Part shown: positions 10,169-18,710 of the stretch, piece after piece
Layout: the number at the start of each line of letters is the position of its first letter
Numbering within the stretch: the first letter of the stretch is position 1
Source: Bacteroidaceae bacterium
Lineage (GTDB): Bacteria > Bacteroidota > Bacteroidia > Bacteroidales > Bacteroidaceae
Assembly: GCA_017461345.1 (NCBI GenBank)
Contig: JAFTYP010000002.1
Coordinates: 124,001 to 188,000 of the forward strand
DNA: 64,000 nucleotides
Direction of reading: 5' to 3'
The notes under the pieces: generated by a model
What the model was told of the DNA's origin: nothing
The model's database searches: none
What the model saw: the letters and a program-made list of their open reading frames with translations, nothing else
Position numbers and translations under genes: made by a program

Positions 10169-10278
10169 CTTCTGCAGAGAAGTTGGTCATCTTCTGCAGA
10201 GAAGTTTGCCATTTTCTGCAGAGAAGTCGGGCAACTTCACACGTGAACTTTGCCAAGTGGACTGCAGAAGTTTTTTGG
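10169..10278. repeat. 22-bp array, CTGCAG type, four units plus a partial fifth
   Basis: Units start at 10169, 10191, 10213 and 10235. The first three carry the palindrome CTTCTGCAGAGAAG (TTTCTGCAGAGAAG in the third). The fourth has the different palindrome TTCACACGTGAA in the same place. Each unit ends in a TTGCCA-like tail. A partial unit with CTGCAGAAG follows at 10257. The array lies in the 453-bp gap between the yitT pair and rdgB, which holds no gene. Confidence 0.85.
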
Positions 10279-10406
10279 ATTGACTTTTGCAGTGTACGGA
10301 CTCAACGATATTGTACCCTCACAGACAAGGAAGACAAATGCACCCGAAAAAGGTTCTGCAAACAATGTTACAGCATGTGTTTTACAGACTTTTAACTAAA
10401 AAACTT

Positions 10407-10447
10407 ACGGAATTAGTCCGTCCTACAGAATTATTTCTGTAACTTTG
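10407..10447 (+). promoter_or_regulatory. rdgB promoter with two adjacent inverted repeats
   Basis: TAACTTTG at 10440-10447 is an exact TAnnTTTG match. Immediately upstream lie two related dyads, ACGGA-N5-TCCGT (10407-10421) and ACAGAA-N4-TTCTGT (10425-10440). The second abuts the -7 element, the position expected of an operator. Confidence 0.45.
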
Positions 10448-10550
10448 TAGCCACAACACCCTGACGGATGACATATGCCATTTGTCGGATTTATGCATAA
10501 CGACAGCAGACTTACCCTGCTGCCTCAACACACAACAGAATCTGTGAACT

Positions 10551-11162
10551 ATGAAATATGAACTGATAATGGCCACCAACAACGCCCACAAACTGGAAGA
10601 AGTGCGACAGATTCTGGGCGACACCTTCACGGTGAAAGGACTGGGCGACATCGGCTGCACCGAAGACATTCCCGAGACTGCCGACACACTGGAAGGCAAC
10701 GCCTTGCAGAAGGCCTCATACATCTCCCAAAACTATGGCGTAGATTGCTTTGCCGACGACACCGGACTGGAAGTGGAAGCCCTGAACGACGCTCCAGGTG
10801 TGTTCACCGCACGCTTCGGAGCCATGAACGGATACGGCGAAAGCCACGACGCCGACGCAAACATACAATGCCTGCTCGACAAACTGGAAGGAGCACCGAC
10901 ACGTAACGCCCGCTTCCGCACCGTCATTGCACTCGTAAGAGGAGGCAAGCAACACCTCTTCGAAGGCATAGTGGAAGGCACCATACTGCCACAACGCTCC
11001 GGCGAAGCAGGCTTCGGCTACGACCCCGTCTTCGCACCAAAAGAAGCCGGCGGACTGTCGTTCGCACAAATGACTGCCGAGGCAAAAAACGCCATCAGCC
11101 ATCGCGGACGCGCCACAAAAAAGTTTGCAGAACATCTACTGAAAGAAGAACCCGGAAAATAA
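10551..11162 (+). CDS. rdgB: XTP/dITP (non-canonical purine NTP) pyrophosphatase
   Basis: HAM1/RdgB family, 203 residues, cytosolic homodimer. It hydrolyses dITP, XTP and related deaminated purine nucleotides to monophosphates, keeping them out of DNA and RNA. Diagnostic motifs are MATNNAHKLEEVRQIL at the N-terminus, CFADDTGLEVEAL with the metal-binding acids, GVFTARFG, and GFGYDPVF towards the C-terminus. Codons are strongly A/C-biased. porZ follows after 18 bp, so the two may be co-transcribed. Confidence 0.96.
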   Translation: MKYELIMATNNAHKLEEVRQILGDTFTVKGLGDIGCTEDIPETADTLEGNALQKASYISQNYGVDCFADDTGLEVEALNDAPGVFTARFGAMNGYGESHDADANIQCLLDKLEGAPTRNARFRTVIALVRGGKQHLFEGIVEGTILPQRSGEAGFGYDPVFAPKEAGGLSFAQMTAEAKNAISHRGRATKKFAEHLLKEEPGK

Positions 11163-11180
11163 ACTCTTGAACAATAAACC

Positions 11181-13520
11181 ATGAACTGCAGAAAGTCCCT
11201 ATCACTGCTCCTCTGTATGCTCTGCCTCAGCGTAACCGCCCAGCAGTTAGGCACATGGCGGCTGCACCTCAGTTACTACATAGCCACCAAAAGCGAAGCA
11301 GGCGGCAGCACCATCTACTCCCTCATGAACGGGAACCTTCTCTCCTACGACACCGAAGACGGCGAGGTGCGCACATACGACCACATGGACATACTGAGCG
11401 ATGTAGGCATCGCATACATCGCCTACAGCAACGAAGCAGACAAACTGCTCATCGTCTACAACAACGGCAATATCGACCTGCTTGACAAAGACGACAACGT
11501 CCAGAACCTCTCGTCGCTGAAAGACAAGACAATGCTGAACAAAGAAGTCGCCAACGTCAGCATTGCAGGCTCCATGGCATACCTTGCCACCGGGTTCGGC
11601 TTCGTAGAAGTGGACATGAAAGAAGGCGTCTTCCGGAACACATACCGCCTGCCCTTCACCATCTACTGCATCACAGCATCAGACGAAGCAGTGTTCATCG
11701 GCACCCCCGAAGGCATACGATATTGCAAAAAGGAGGACAATCTGCAACTGGCAGAAAACTGGAAGATATTCCAGGACTGGCCAAACATCAAAAACATGTG
11801 CCTGTTCCAAGGAAAACTCATCTTTACAAATGATGCCAGCACCAACATCTATGCGGCAGATCCTGCGAAACCATACTCCACAAAGCTCATCAAGAAGATG
11901 ACAAAAATCAACTTCTTAAAGGAGTTTAATAACCAACTCGTCTGGATAGGACCGAAAGAGATTTGCTTCACTTCAGACGTGAGCGGAACAGATCCAACAA
12001 CTTTAGGTGCAGCAGTAACCACCATTTCCTGCGAGAACAATTGGAGCGACGTCTCACACGTTAATGGCACATACTGGATGAGCGAACAGGAAAACGGTCT
12101 GCGAGGATACAAGATGTCCGGAAACGAATTCATTCCCACTGGAGAAGTCATACAGCCCAGCAGCCCCATTCGCGACCTTGGCTACAATGTGAGTTGGGCA
12201 GGCAATCGTCTTCTCGTTGCAGGTGGCATCAACACAGTAAGCAGTTTTGAAAACCCTGCTACATCAATGTACTATGAAAACGGAGAATGGACCAACTTCA
12301 CCGAACTGGAAAGAACAGGACGATTTGCAAAGGTTACTCCAGTCAACACAACAGATCTGGTTCAAGATCCACTGGACGACACACATCACTTCGCAAGTCC
12401 ATACAGAAGTGGTCTCTGCGAGTATCGAAACGGAAAATTCGTCGAACTTTACAATCCCGACAATTCTCCCCTGAAAAGTGGATGGCCAAACCCTCTATCG
12501 TCAAACTATTACAAACAAGTCTTTTGCTCTGCCTTAAGTTACGATGCAGATGGCAATCTCTGGATGGCACAGTCAATGTTAGACACAACCTTCTATGTTC
12601 GCAAACCGGACGGAAAGTGGATGAATCTATATTACGAGAACTTCAAACAGACTTCTCTTATCGATAAGATTCTGCATCACAGCAGCGGCATCAAACTTGT
12701 CTCCAGCCGACGACTCGAAAGGCGTGGCATCTTCTGCATCGACATGAAAGGAACAGAACGCACCACAGACGACAAAACAAGGCTGCTACAAGACTTCGTC
12801 AACCAAGACGACACACCCTATCTGCCCGACCAGTTCTTCTGCCTCTGCGAAGACCTCGAAGGTATGGTGTGGGTAGGCACGTCTGCCGGACTGTTCGTCA
12901 TAGAAGATGTGACGAAAGTCTTCGACAAAGACTTCCACTTTACACAGATCAAGATAAACCGCAACGACGGCAGCGGGTTGGCCGACTATCTGTTCAACGA
13001 TGTCTCCATCTCATGCATTGCCATCGATGCTGCCAACAGGAAATGGATAGGCACGCAGTCGAATGGTGCTTACCTGATAAGTGACGACGGACAGGAAATG
13101 CTGCATCACTTTACCACAGAAGACAGTCCTCTGCTGAGCAACAACGTGCAAAGCATTGCCGTACATCCGGGAACGGGAGAAGTTGCCTTTGGCACAGACA
13201 AGGGCATTTGCACCTTCATCAGCGATGCCACAACACCCGAAGAGGAGTTGAAGAAGAGCAATGTCGTAGTCTTCCCCAACCCCGTCACGCCAGACTATAA
13301 TGGTCCGATAGCCATTCGCGGTTTGGTGGAGGACAGTGAGGTGAAGATTATCTCCACCGGTGGTCAACTTGTTTGGAACGGAACCTCTTCCGGTGGCACT
13401 TGCACATGGAACGGTGTGGCCAACAATGGCAAGCCTGTGGCAAGCGGAATCTACCATGTGGTGGCCAACACGCCCGAAGGCGGCAAGGCTATCATGACGC
13501 GTATAGTCATTGTGCGATAG
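11181..13520 (+). CDS. porZ: PorZ-like type IX secretion system beta-propeller protein
   Basis: 779 residues. It has a signal peptide (MNCRKSLSLLLCMLCLSVTA) and then two regions of propeller-like repeats, with AYLATGFGFVEVD and LWMAQS early and MVWVGTSAGLFVIED and RKWIGTQSNGAYL later. The C-terminal domain of about 85 residues begins VVVFPNPVTPDYNGP and ends with KAIMTRIVIVR, the layout of a T9SS sorting domain. Length and domain order fit PorZ, a cell-surface component of the attachment complex that in Porphyromonas helps supply anionic LPS to secreted cargo. Rest of the T9SS is outside the window. A generic two-component-regulator propeller protein is the alternative. Confidence 0.85.
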   Translation: MNCRKSLSLLLCMLCLSVTAQQLGTWRLHLSYYIATKSEAGGSTIYSLMNGNLLSYDTEDGEVRTYDHMDILSDVGIAYIAYSNEADKLLIVYNNGNIDLLDKDDNVQNLSSLKDKTMLNKEVANVSIAGSMAYLATGFGFVEVDMKEGVFRNTYRLPFTIYCITASDEAVFIGTPEGIRYCKKEDNLQLAENWKIFQDWPNIKNMCLFQGKLIFTNDASTNIYAADPAKPYSTKLIKKMTKINFLKEFNNQLVWIGPKEICFTSDVSGTDPTTLGAAVTTISCENNWSDVSHVNGTYWMSEQENGLRGYKMSGNEFIPTGEVIQPSSPIRDLGYNVSWAGNRLLVAGGINTVSSFENPATSMYYENGEWTNFTELERTGRFAKVTPVNTTDLVQDPLDDTHHFASPYRSGLCEYRNGKFVELYNPDNSPLKSGWPNPLSSNYYKQVFCSALSYDADGNLWMAQSMLDTTFYVRKPDGKWMNLYYENFKQTSLIDKILHHSSGIKLVSSRRLERRGIFCIDMKGTERTTDDKTRLLQDFVNQDDTPYLPDQFFCLCEDLEGMVWVGTSAGLFVIEDVTKVFDKDFHFTQIKINRNDGSGLADYLFNDVSISCIAIDAANRKWIGTQSNGAYLISDDGQEMLHHFTTEDSPLLSNNVQSIAVHPGTGEVAFGTDKGICTFISDATTPEEELKKSNVVVFPNPVTPDYNGPIAIRGLVEDSEVKIISTGGQLVWNGTSSGGTCTWNGVANNGKPVASGIYHVVANTPEGGKAIMTRIVIVR

Positions 13521-13564
13521 GCTCTTTCGCACAAGAGCGTAGTCGTTTCTTATAAGAACAGACA

Positions 13565-13603
13565 GCGGGCAGGAACGTCCCTCGTTGGGATATTCCTGCC
13601 CGC
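13565..13603. terminator. long hairpin between convergent genes
   Basis: GCGGGCAGGAA pairs with TTCCTGCCCGC, with an inner TCCC/GGGA stem, between the ends of porZ (+) and the monooxygenase gene (-). T-tracts are poor, so it may act as a bidirectional terminator or an RNA 3'-end barrier. Confidence 0.55.
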
Positions 13604-13624
13604 CGTGTGTCTTGGTGGAACTTT

Positions 13625-13900
13625 TTAGCGTTCCATCTTCTCGATTTTCATTTCGCCGCAACTCTCAATGATGCCGACGCACTCCTTGAACTCTGGTGTT
13701 TCGGAGTGTTTGGCAAGAGCCTCTTCGCTCTCCCATGTCTCGCAAAACATGAATACATCTTTGCGTGTTGCGCTTTCGAACACGTCGTAACTGATGACGC
13801 CTTCGTGCTGCTGTGTCTTGGCTGTCAGCAGAATGGCTGCCTCGAGGGCTTCGTTGTACTTGCCTTTCTTGGCTTGAAAGAAACAATTCAGTCTAATCAT
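13625..13900 (-). CDS. ABM-domain protein, putative quinol monooxygenase
   Basis: 91 residues, the size of a single antibiotic-biosynthesis-monooxygenase (dimeric ferredoxin-like) domain. The start MIRLNCFFQAKKGKYNEALEA and the later HEGVISYDVFES and FMFCETWESEEALAKH match the YgiN-type pattern (substrate pocket His and the TW..ALxxH segment). Cofactor-less oxidation of quinols is the family activity; the physiological substrate here is unknown. It lies 31 bp downstream of lpxB on the same strand. Confidence 0.8.
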   Translation of the reverse strand: MIRLNCFFQAKKGKYNEALEAAILLTAKTQQHEGVISYDVFESATRKDVFMFCETWESEEALAKHSETPEFKECVGIIESCGEMKIEKMER

Positions 13901-13931
13901 AATACTTTTCTATTGTTGGTTGTTGAACAAT

Positions 13932-15053
13932 TTATTTGTCTTTTAGGAGTTTCAGCATTTGCTTTGCGGCTCTTTGTGGTGCGCCTGGTTCGCCGAGTAT
14001 GGCTGCCATGCGTTCGTATCCCTGCAGTTGTGTTTCTCTTGCCGGGCCGCCTGGCAGGATGGAGGCGAGGTGGTGGCGGAGGTTCTTGACGTTCATCTGG
14101 TGGGCGACGAGTTCGGGAACGACTTCTTCGCCTGCCACGAGGTTGACGAGCGAGATGTAGGGAATCTTCAGCACCAGACGGCGAAGGAGGCTGACGAGGC
14201 GTCCTGCTTTGGTGTAATAGCATACGACTTGTGGCACTCGGAAGAGGGCTGCCTCGAGGGTTGCTGTTCCGCTGGTGACGAGGGCTGCTGTGCTGTGCTG
14301 CAGGAGGCTGTAGGTCTGGTTGCGGACGATGCGGATGTTGAGCCCGGAGGTTGCTTGGGCGTAGAAGTCGTCGCTGAGCCCCGGTGCGGCGGCAAGCACG
14401 AGTTGGTAGTCTTTGGCGAAGGGTTTTGCGGCTTCTGCCATGCGTCGGAGGTTGTCGCGAACTTCTTGTTTTCGGCTTCCTGCAAGCAGGGCGATGATGG
14501 GTTTGCCTGTGAATGTTGCCTCGGCGTGTGTTTGTTTGCGGAAGGCTGCCACTTCGTCGACGGTTGGGTTGCCTACGTAGTGGATGGGATAATGGTGTTT
14601 GTGTTCGTAGAAATCGACTTCGAAGGGTAGTATGGAGAAGAGGGCATCTATGTCGCGCTTTATGGCTTTGATGCGATGTTCCTTCCATGCCCATATCTTC
14701 GGGGCGATGTAATAATAGACGGGTATTGTGGTGTGTTGCCTGAGGAAGCGTGCTATCTTGAGGTTGAAGCCCGGGTAGTCCACGAGTATGACTGCGTCGG
14801 GCTGCCACTGGAGTATGTCGTTCTGGCAATGTTTCATGCCTCGAAGTATCTCGGGCAGATGCAGAAGTACGGGTATGAAGCCCATGTATGCGAGGTGTTG
14901 GTAGTGCTGCAGGAGTTCTGCTCCGTGGGCTGCCATGGTGTCGCCGCCTATGCCTCGGAACTGTGCTGCAGGGTCTTCCTGGCGTATGGCTGCCATGAGG
15001 TGGCCTGCATGGAGGTCTCCGCTGGCTTCTCCGGCTATGATGTAGTACTTCAT
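13932..15053 (-). CDS. lpxB: lipid-A-disaccharide synthase
   Basis: Glycosyltransferase family 19, 373 residues. It condenses UDP-2,3-diacylglucosamine with lipid X to make the lipid A disaccharide at the inner membrane. Diagnostic segments are IIAGEASGDLHAGHLMAAI at the N-terminus, FRGIGGDTM, YIAPKIWAWKEHR, HYVGNPTVDEV, IALLAGSRKQEV and LVTSGTATLEAAL, in the family order. Its ATG is immediately after the stop of surE (15054), so the pair is one transcription unit. Confidence 0.97.
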   Translation of the reverse strand: MKYYIIAGEASGDLHAGHLMAAIRQEDPAAQFRGIGGDTMAAHGAELLQHYQHLAYMGFIPVLLHLPEILRGMKHCQNDILQWQPDAVILVDYPGFNLKIARFLRQHTTIPVYYYIAPKIWAWKEHRIKAIKRDIDALFSILPFEVDFYEHKHHYPIHYVGNPTVDEVAAFRKQTHAEATFTGKPIIALLAGSRKQEVRDNLRRMAEAAKPFAKDYQLVLAAAPGLSDDFYAQATSGLNIRIVRNQTYSLLQHSTAALVTSGTATLEAALFRVPQVVCYYTKAGRLVSLLRRLVLKIPYISLVNLVAGEEVVPELVAHQMNVKNLRHHLASILPGGPARETQLQGYERMAAILGEPGAPQRAAKQMLKLLKDK

Positions 15054-15845
15054 TTACGCTTCGTTTTTCTTCTCTTCGTTGAGGTATTCTTCTGCCAACT
15101 GCGTCGGGAACTGGGAGTTTAGCATGTGGTATGCCGTCATGTCGAGTTGGACGGGTGTGACGGAGGCATAGCCGTGGTCCAGAGCCCAGTAGTCGGTGTC
15201 GTCGGCATCGGGCTCGAGGTTCTCGAAGTATCCTGTCAGGCGGTAGGCGTCGGGGGCCACCTGTTTCATTTCCTTGCGCCATGCTCCGCGGCTGATGCGG
15301 CATACTTTCGTGCCCCTGAGTTCGGCCACTTCGGGGAAGTTGACGTTGAGCAGCGTGTCCTGCGGCAGTCCGTTTTCGAGGACATAGCGTGCCGTGCCGA
15401 CGATGACCTGCTCGTAGGGGCGGAAGTCGCACTGCTGGCTTTTGGTGCGCAGGCTGTAGGCGATGCTTGGCACCTGCTTCATGCAGGCCTCGAGTGCTGC
15501 GCCTACGGTGCCGCTGTAGTGCAGGCTGACGGAGGCATTGTCGCCATGATTGATGCCGCTCACCACGAGGTCGGGTTTTCTGGGCACGAGGACATCGAGT
15601 GCCAGTTTAAGGCAGTCGGAGGGTGTTCCGTTGCACTGATAGACAATAAGCCCCTGCTCCTGGCTGAGGCGCTCCACGCGGAGCGTGCTGAGAGGCGATA
15701 TGCCGCAGGCCGTACTGCTGCGCGGACCGTCGGGAGCCACCACCATGACATCGCCCAAGGGGCGCATCAGTTGCGTCAGAACAGCAATGCCCTGCGCCTG
15801 CACCCCGTCGTCGTTCGAGATGAGTATAAGCGGTCGGTTTGACAT
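15054..15845 (-). CDS. surE: 5'/3'-nucleotidase SurE
   Basis: 263 residues. The N-terminal LILISNDDGVQAQGI carries the Asp pair of the metal site. VVAPDGPRSSTACGIS and VVSGINHGDN are the other SurE signatures. The family dephosphorylates nucleoside monophosphates with a divalent metal. It is the first gene of the surE-lpxB unit and is divergent from parA across a 440-bp region filled with repeats. Confidence 0.96.
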   Translation of the reverse strand: MSNRPLILISNDDGVQAQGIAVLTQLMRPLGDVMVVAPDGPRSSTACGISPLSTLRVERLSQEQGLIVYQCNGTPSDCLKLALDVLVPRKPDLVVSGINHGDNASVSLHYSGTVGAALEACMKQVPSIAYSLRTKSQQCDFRPYEQVIVGTARYVLENGLPQDTLLNVNFPEVAELRGTKVCRISRGAWRKEMKQVAPDAYRLTGYFENLEPDADDTDYWALDHGYASVTPVQLDMTAYHMLNSQFPTQLAEEYLNEEKKNEA

Positions 15846-15977
15846 TGTTCAGTATCGTTTTTCATGGCAAAGATAGTGAAAAAAGTGCAAACACCCCGCC
15901 TTTCTCCCGGAAAATTGCAGCCCGACGGAGAAAACACCCGAAGCCATCGCAAAAGCCCCCCGCAGAAGCCCCTCCGG

Positions 15978-16065
15978 AATGGTTAACCTTTCCGAGCATA
16001 ATGGTTAACCTTTCCGAGCATAATGGTTAACCTTTTCGGCCATAAAGGTTAACCATTTTCGGCAC
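15978..16065. repeat. 4 x 22-bp GGTTAACC array upstream of parA
   Basis: GGTTAACC occurs at 15981, 16003, 16025 and 16047, exactly 22 bp apart. The first two units are identical over all 22 bp; the third and fourth differ at a few positions in the tail. Each unit is AAT or AAA, then GGTTAACC, then a T/C-rich stretch ending with a CGAGCAT- or CGGCCAT-like tail. It lies between surE and parA. Confidence 0.92.
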
Positions 16066-16127
16066 CCCAGACAAGGCCTTGCGGAAAAACCTCTGAATGA
16101 GGTCATTGACAAACCACGCAGAAAACA

Positions 16128-16168
16128 CCTCCGCCACTCCCCTTGAAAGGGGAGATTTTAGAGGAAGT
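16128..16168. repeat. single arm of the palindromic repeat found in leuS and the CE1 gene
   Basis: ACTCCCCTTGAAAGGGGAGA followed by TTTTAGAGGAAG matches the arms at 6225-6303 and, less closely, 3461-3540. Here it is intergenic, about 120 bp before parA, and only one arm is present. Confidence 0.65.
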
Positions 16169-16235
16169 TATCAACAAAATACGGCTCTTATCAACAATTA
16201 CGGCAGAATAGTATGGGAAAAACACACGTATTTCG

Positions 16236-16254
16236 TACATTTGTGGTATCTTTG
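16236..16254 (+). promoter_or_regulatory. parA promoter, two overlapping TAnnTTTG elements
   Basis: TACATTTG (16236-16243) and TATCTTTG (16247-16254) both fit the -7 consensus, 33 bp or more before the parA ATG. Confidence 0.55.
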
Positions 16255-16286
16255 CAAAAAGAAAACAAAGAGAATATCACATACCT

Positions 16287-17051
16287 ATGAGTAAGACAAT
16301 AGCCATAGTAAACCAAAAAGGCGGCGTAGGCAAGACCACCACAAGCATGAACCTCGCAGCCTCACTCGCCACACTCGAAAAGAAAGTACTCCTCGTAGAT
16401 GCCGACCCGCAGGCCAACGCCTCCAGCGGAATGGGCATAGACGTCAGCAAAATAGAACACTCCATCTACAACGCACTGCTCGGACAAGTTGACATCCGCG
16501 ACATCATCTACACCACAGACATCGAAGGACTCGACATCGTGCCGTCACACATCAACCTCGTTGGCGCCGAAATAGAACTGCTCGACTTCAAAAAGCAAGA
16601 GCGCATCATGAAAGACGTCCTCAGCCCCATCGCACAAGATTACGACTACATCCTCATCGACTGCAGCCCCAGCCTTGGCCTCATCACCGTCAACGCCCTC
16701 ACAGCAGCCAACAGCGTCATCATCCCCGTGCAATGCGAATACTTCGCCCTCGAAGGCATCAGCAAACTGCTCAACACCATCAAAATCGTCAAAACACGCA
16801 TGAACCCAAGCCTCGAAATAGAAGGCTTCCTGCTCACCATGTACGACAGCCGACTCAGACTGGCCAACCAAATCTACGAAGAAGTAAAACGACACTTCCG
16901 CGAACTCGTCTTCAAAACCGTCATCCAGCGCAACGTCAAACTCAGCGAAGCACCAAGCCACGGCGTGCCGGCCATCCTCTACGACGCCGACGCCGCAGGC
17001 TCCAAAGCACACCTCGCACTGGCACAGGAAATCATCGAAAAGAACAAATAA
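16287..17051 (+). CDS. parA: chromosome-partitioning ATPase ParA (Soj)
   Basis: 254 residues. The deviant Walker A motif KGGVGKTT is at residues 11-18, the A' motif [10 protein letters not shown] follows at about 39-48, and Walker B lies in [13 protein letters not shown]. There is no N-terminal DNA-binding extension, so it is the small chromosomal type. It forms a nucleotide-dependent dimer on DNA and is stimulated by ParB to move the origin region. Codons are heavily A/C-biased. parB starts 17 bp downstream. Confidence 0.97.
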   Translation: MSKTIAIVNQKGGVGKTTTSMNLAASLATLEKKVLLVDADPQANASSGMGIDVSKIEHSIYNALLGQVDIRDIIYTTDIEGLDIVPSHINLVGAEIELLDFKKQERIMKDVLSPIAQDYDYILIDCSPSLGLITVNALTAANSVIIPVQCEYFALEGISKLLNTIKIVKTRMNPSLEIEGFLLTMYDSRLRLANQIYEEVKRHFRELVFKTVIQRNVKLSEAPSHGVPAILYDADAAGSKAHLALAQEIIEKNK

Positions 17052-17068
17052 CAACCAACCACACACCC

Positions 17069-17971
17069 ATGGCAATCCGAAAAAAGTATCAAGGACAGGC
17101 ACTCGGCAGAGGACTCGACGCACTCCTGCAAACAGAAAGTATACAAACCAACGGCTCATCCAACCTCCAGGAAGTGAGCATGGACAGCATACAGCCTAAC
17201 CCCAACCAGCCACGACGCGAATTCGACGACGACAGCCTGCAAGAACTCGCCAACAGCATCAGACAACTCGGCATCGTACAGCCCATCACACTGCGCGACA
17301 TGGGCGACGGAACATACATCATCATCGCAGGCGAACGCCGATGGAGAGCAAGCCAACGAGTAGGACTCACAACCATCCCCGCATACATACGCACCGTCGA
17401 CGACGAAAACATGATGGAGATGGCACTCGTCGAAAACATACAACGACAAGACCTCACCGCACTCGAAGTAGCACTCGCCTACCAAAACCTCATCGAACAA
17501 TACAACCTCACACAAGACCAACTCAGCCTGCGCGTAGGAAAAAACCGCGCCACAGTAGCCAACTACCTCCGCCTGCTCAAACTGCCAGCAAGCGTACAAG
17601 TAGCACTGCGCAACCGCGAAATAGACATGGGGCACGCCCGCGCACTCCTCGCACTCTCTGACCCCGAAGCACAACTCAAAGTCTTTGCCGAAATGAAAAA
17701 AGACCACCTGAGCGTGCGACAAATAGAAAACATCGTCAAACAACTCAGCGAAGGCGCAACCGTCAAAACCAAAACCGGCAGCCGCATCCGACAAAAAGGC
17801 TCAAACCTCAGCGCCGACTACAACATGCTCCGCGAAGGACTGCGCAGAATCTTCAAAACACGCGTGGAAATGACCTGCTCCAAAAACGGAAAAGGAAAAA
17901 TAAGCATCCCCTTCAACGGCGAAGCAGAACTCGAACGCATCATCGAACTACTCGACAAACTACAAGGCTGA
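17069..17971 (+). CDS. parB: chromosome-partitioning protein ParB (Spo0J)
   Basis: The ATG at 17069 opens the typical N-terminus MAIRKKYQGQALGRGLDALL; the frame is open further upstream inside parA but without family similarity. 300 residues. The CTPase/ParB domain holds NPNQPRREFD, GIVQPITLR and the IIAGERRWRA box. The central helix-turn-helix is around LTQDQLSLRVGKNRATVANYLRLL (residues about 150-173). The C-terminal dimerisation part ends in ELERIIELLDKLQ. It binds parS; no site resembling the canonical TGTTNCACGTGAAACA was seen here. A hand count of 17461-17520 gives 46 of 60 bases A or C. The stop overlaps the next ATG by one base. Confidence 0.97.
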   Translation: MAIRKKYQGQALGRGLDALLQTESIQTNGSSNLQEVSMDSIQPNPNQPRREFDDDSLQELANSIRQLGIVQPITLRDMGDGTYIIIAGERRWRASQRVGLTTIPAYIRTVDDENMMEMALVENIQRQDLTALEVALAYQNLIEQYNLTQDQLSLRVGKNRATVANYLRLLKLPASVQVALRNREIDMGHARALLALSDPEAQLKVFAEMKKDHLSVRQIENIVKQLSEGATVKTKTGSRIRQKGSNLSADYNMLREGLRRIFKTRVEMTCSKNGKGKISIPFNGEAELERIIELLDKLQG

Positions 17972-18696
17972 TGACGTCGCTCCGCACACTCATACTGCTG
18001 GCAACCCTAACCCTTGCCCACACCCTCCTGCTCCCACTCTCGGCACAGGAAAAAGAACGTGTGCAAACAACCGACACCATCACAACCGAAATCCACACAC
18101 CGGAAACCGATACACTCACCATCGACACCACACGCCTCCTGGCCATTCCCGGAAAAATCATAAAAGAAAAACGCTACGGACGCGACCTCTCCAAATTCAA
18201 ACCCGACCCCATACGCTCCACATGGCTCGCCCTCGTGCTGCCAGGAGCCGGACAAATCTACAACCGCAAATACTGGAAACTCCCCATCGTCTATGGCGGA
18301 TTTCTCGGCTGCGTATATGCCCTCACCTGGAACACCCAAATGTTCACAGACTACTCCCAAGCATATCTCGACATCATGGACACAGACCCCAACACCAAAA
18401 GTTACGAGAAAATGCTGCCACCACACTACAACATCGCCGGAAAAGAAGAACGCTTCAAAGGCATCTTCAAAAGCAAAAAAGACACCTTCCGCAGATTCCG
18501 AGACCTCAGCATCTTTGCCTTCGGAGGCGTATACCTGCTCTCCGTCATCGATGCCTACGTCGATGCCGAACTCTCCACCTTCGACATCTCACGAGACCTC
18601 AGCCTGCAAATGCAGCCAACCATGATAGAAACAGAACGCATCGACGCACATCGCCGACACACCACCCCCGGCATCCAATGCGTAATCAACTTCTAA
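17971..18696 (+). CDS. DUF5683 domain-containing membrane protein
   Basis: 241 residues with a signal-like N-terminus (TLILLATLTLAHTLLLPLSA). A conserved central block follows, STWLALVLPGAGQIYNRKYW and then LPIVYGGFLGCVYALTWN, the DUF5683 signature. A second hydrophobic stretch (FAFGGVYLLSVIDAYVDA) lies near the C-terminus. The biochemical role is unknown. Its place in a parA-parB-DUF5683-transglycosylase-rel string suggests envelope or division housekeeping. It is translationally coupled to parB by the one-base overlap. Confidence 0.82.
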   Translation: MTSLRTLILLATLTLAHTLLLPLSAQEKERVQTTDTITTEIHTPETDTLTIDTTRLLAIPGKIIKEKRYGRDLSKFKPDPIRSTWLALVLPGAGQIYNRKYWKLPIVYGGFLGCVYALTWNTQMFTDYSQAYLDIMDTDPNTKSYEKMLPPHYNIAGKEERFKGIFKSKKDTFRRFRDLSIFAFGGVYLLSVIDAYVDAELSTFDISRDLSLQMQPTMIETERIDAHRRHTTPGIQCVINF

Positions 18697-18710
18697 AACA
18701 CACAACACCA

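Noticed and set aside
10240..10245. CACGTG as a parS site.
   Set aside because: Only the hexamer and short flanks match; it replaces CTGCAG in one unit of a 22-bp array, and the full TGTTNCACGTGAAACA pattern is missing.
15978..16065. CRISPR-like array (also the five other 22-bp arrays).
   Set aside because: Units are only 22 bp with variable tails, no unique spacers of fixed length separate them, copy number is fixed at four and no cas genes are present.
16733..17068. N-terminal extension of parB into parA.
   Set aside because: The extra translation is Arg/Gln/Pro-rich frame shadow; ParB similarity begins at the ATG at 17069.
18222..18710. N-terminal extension of the transglycosylase.
   Set aside because: It overlaps the DUF5683 gene in another frame; the signal peptide starts at 18711.
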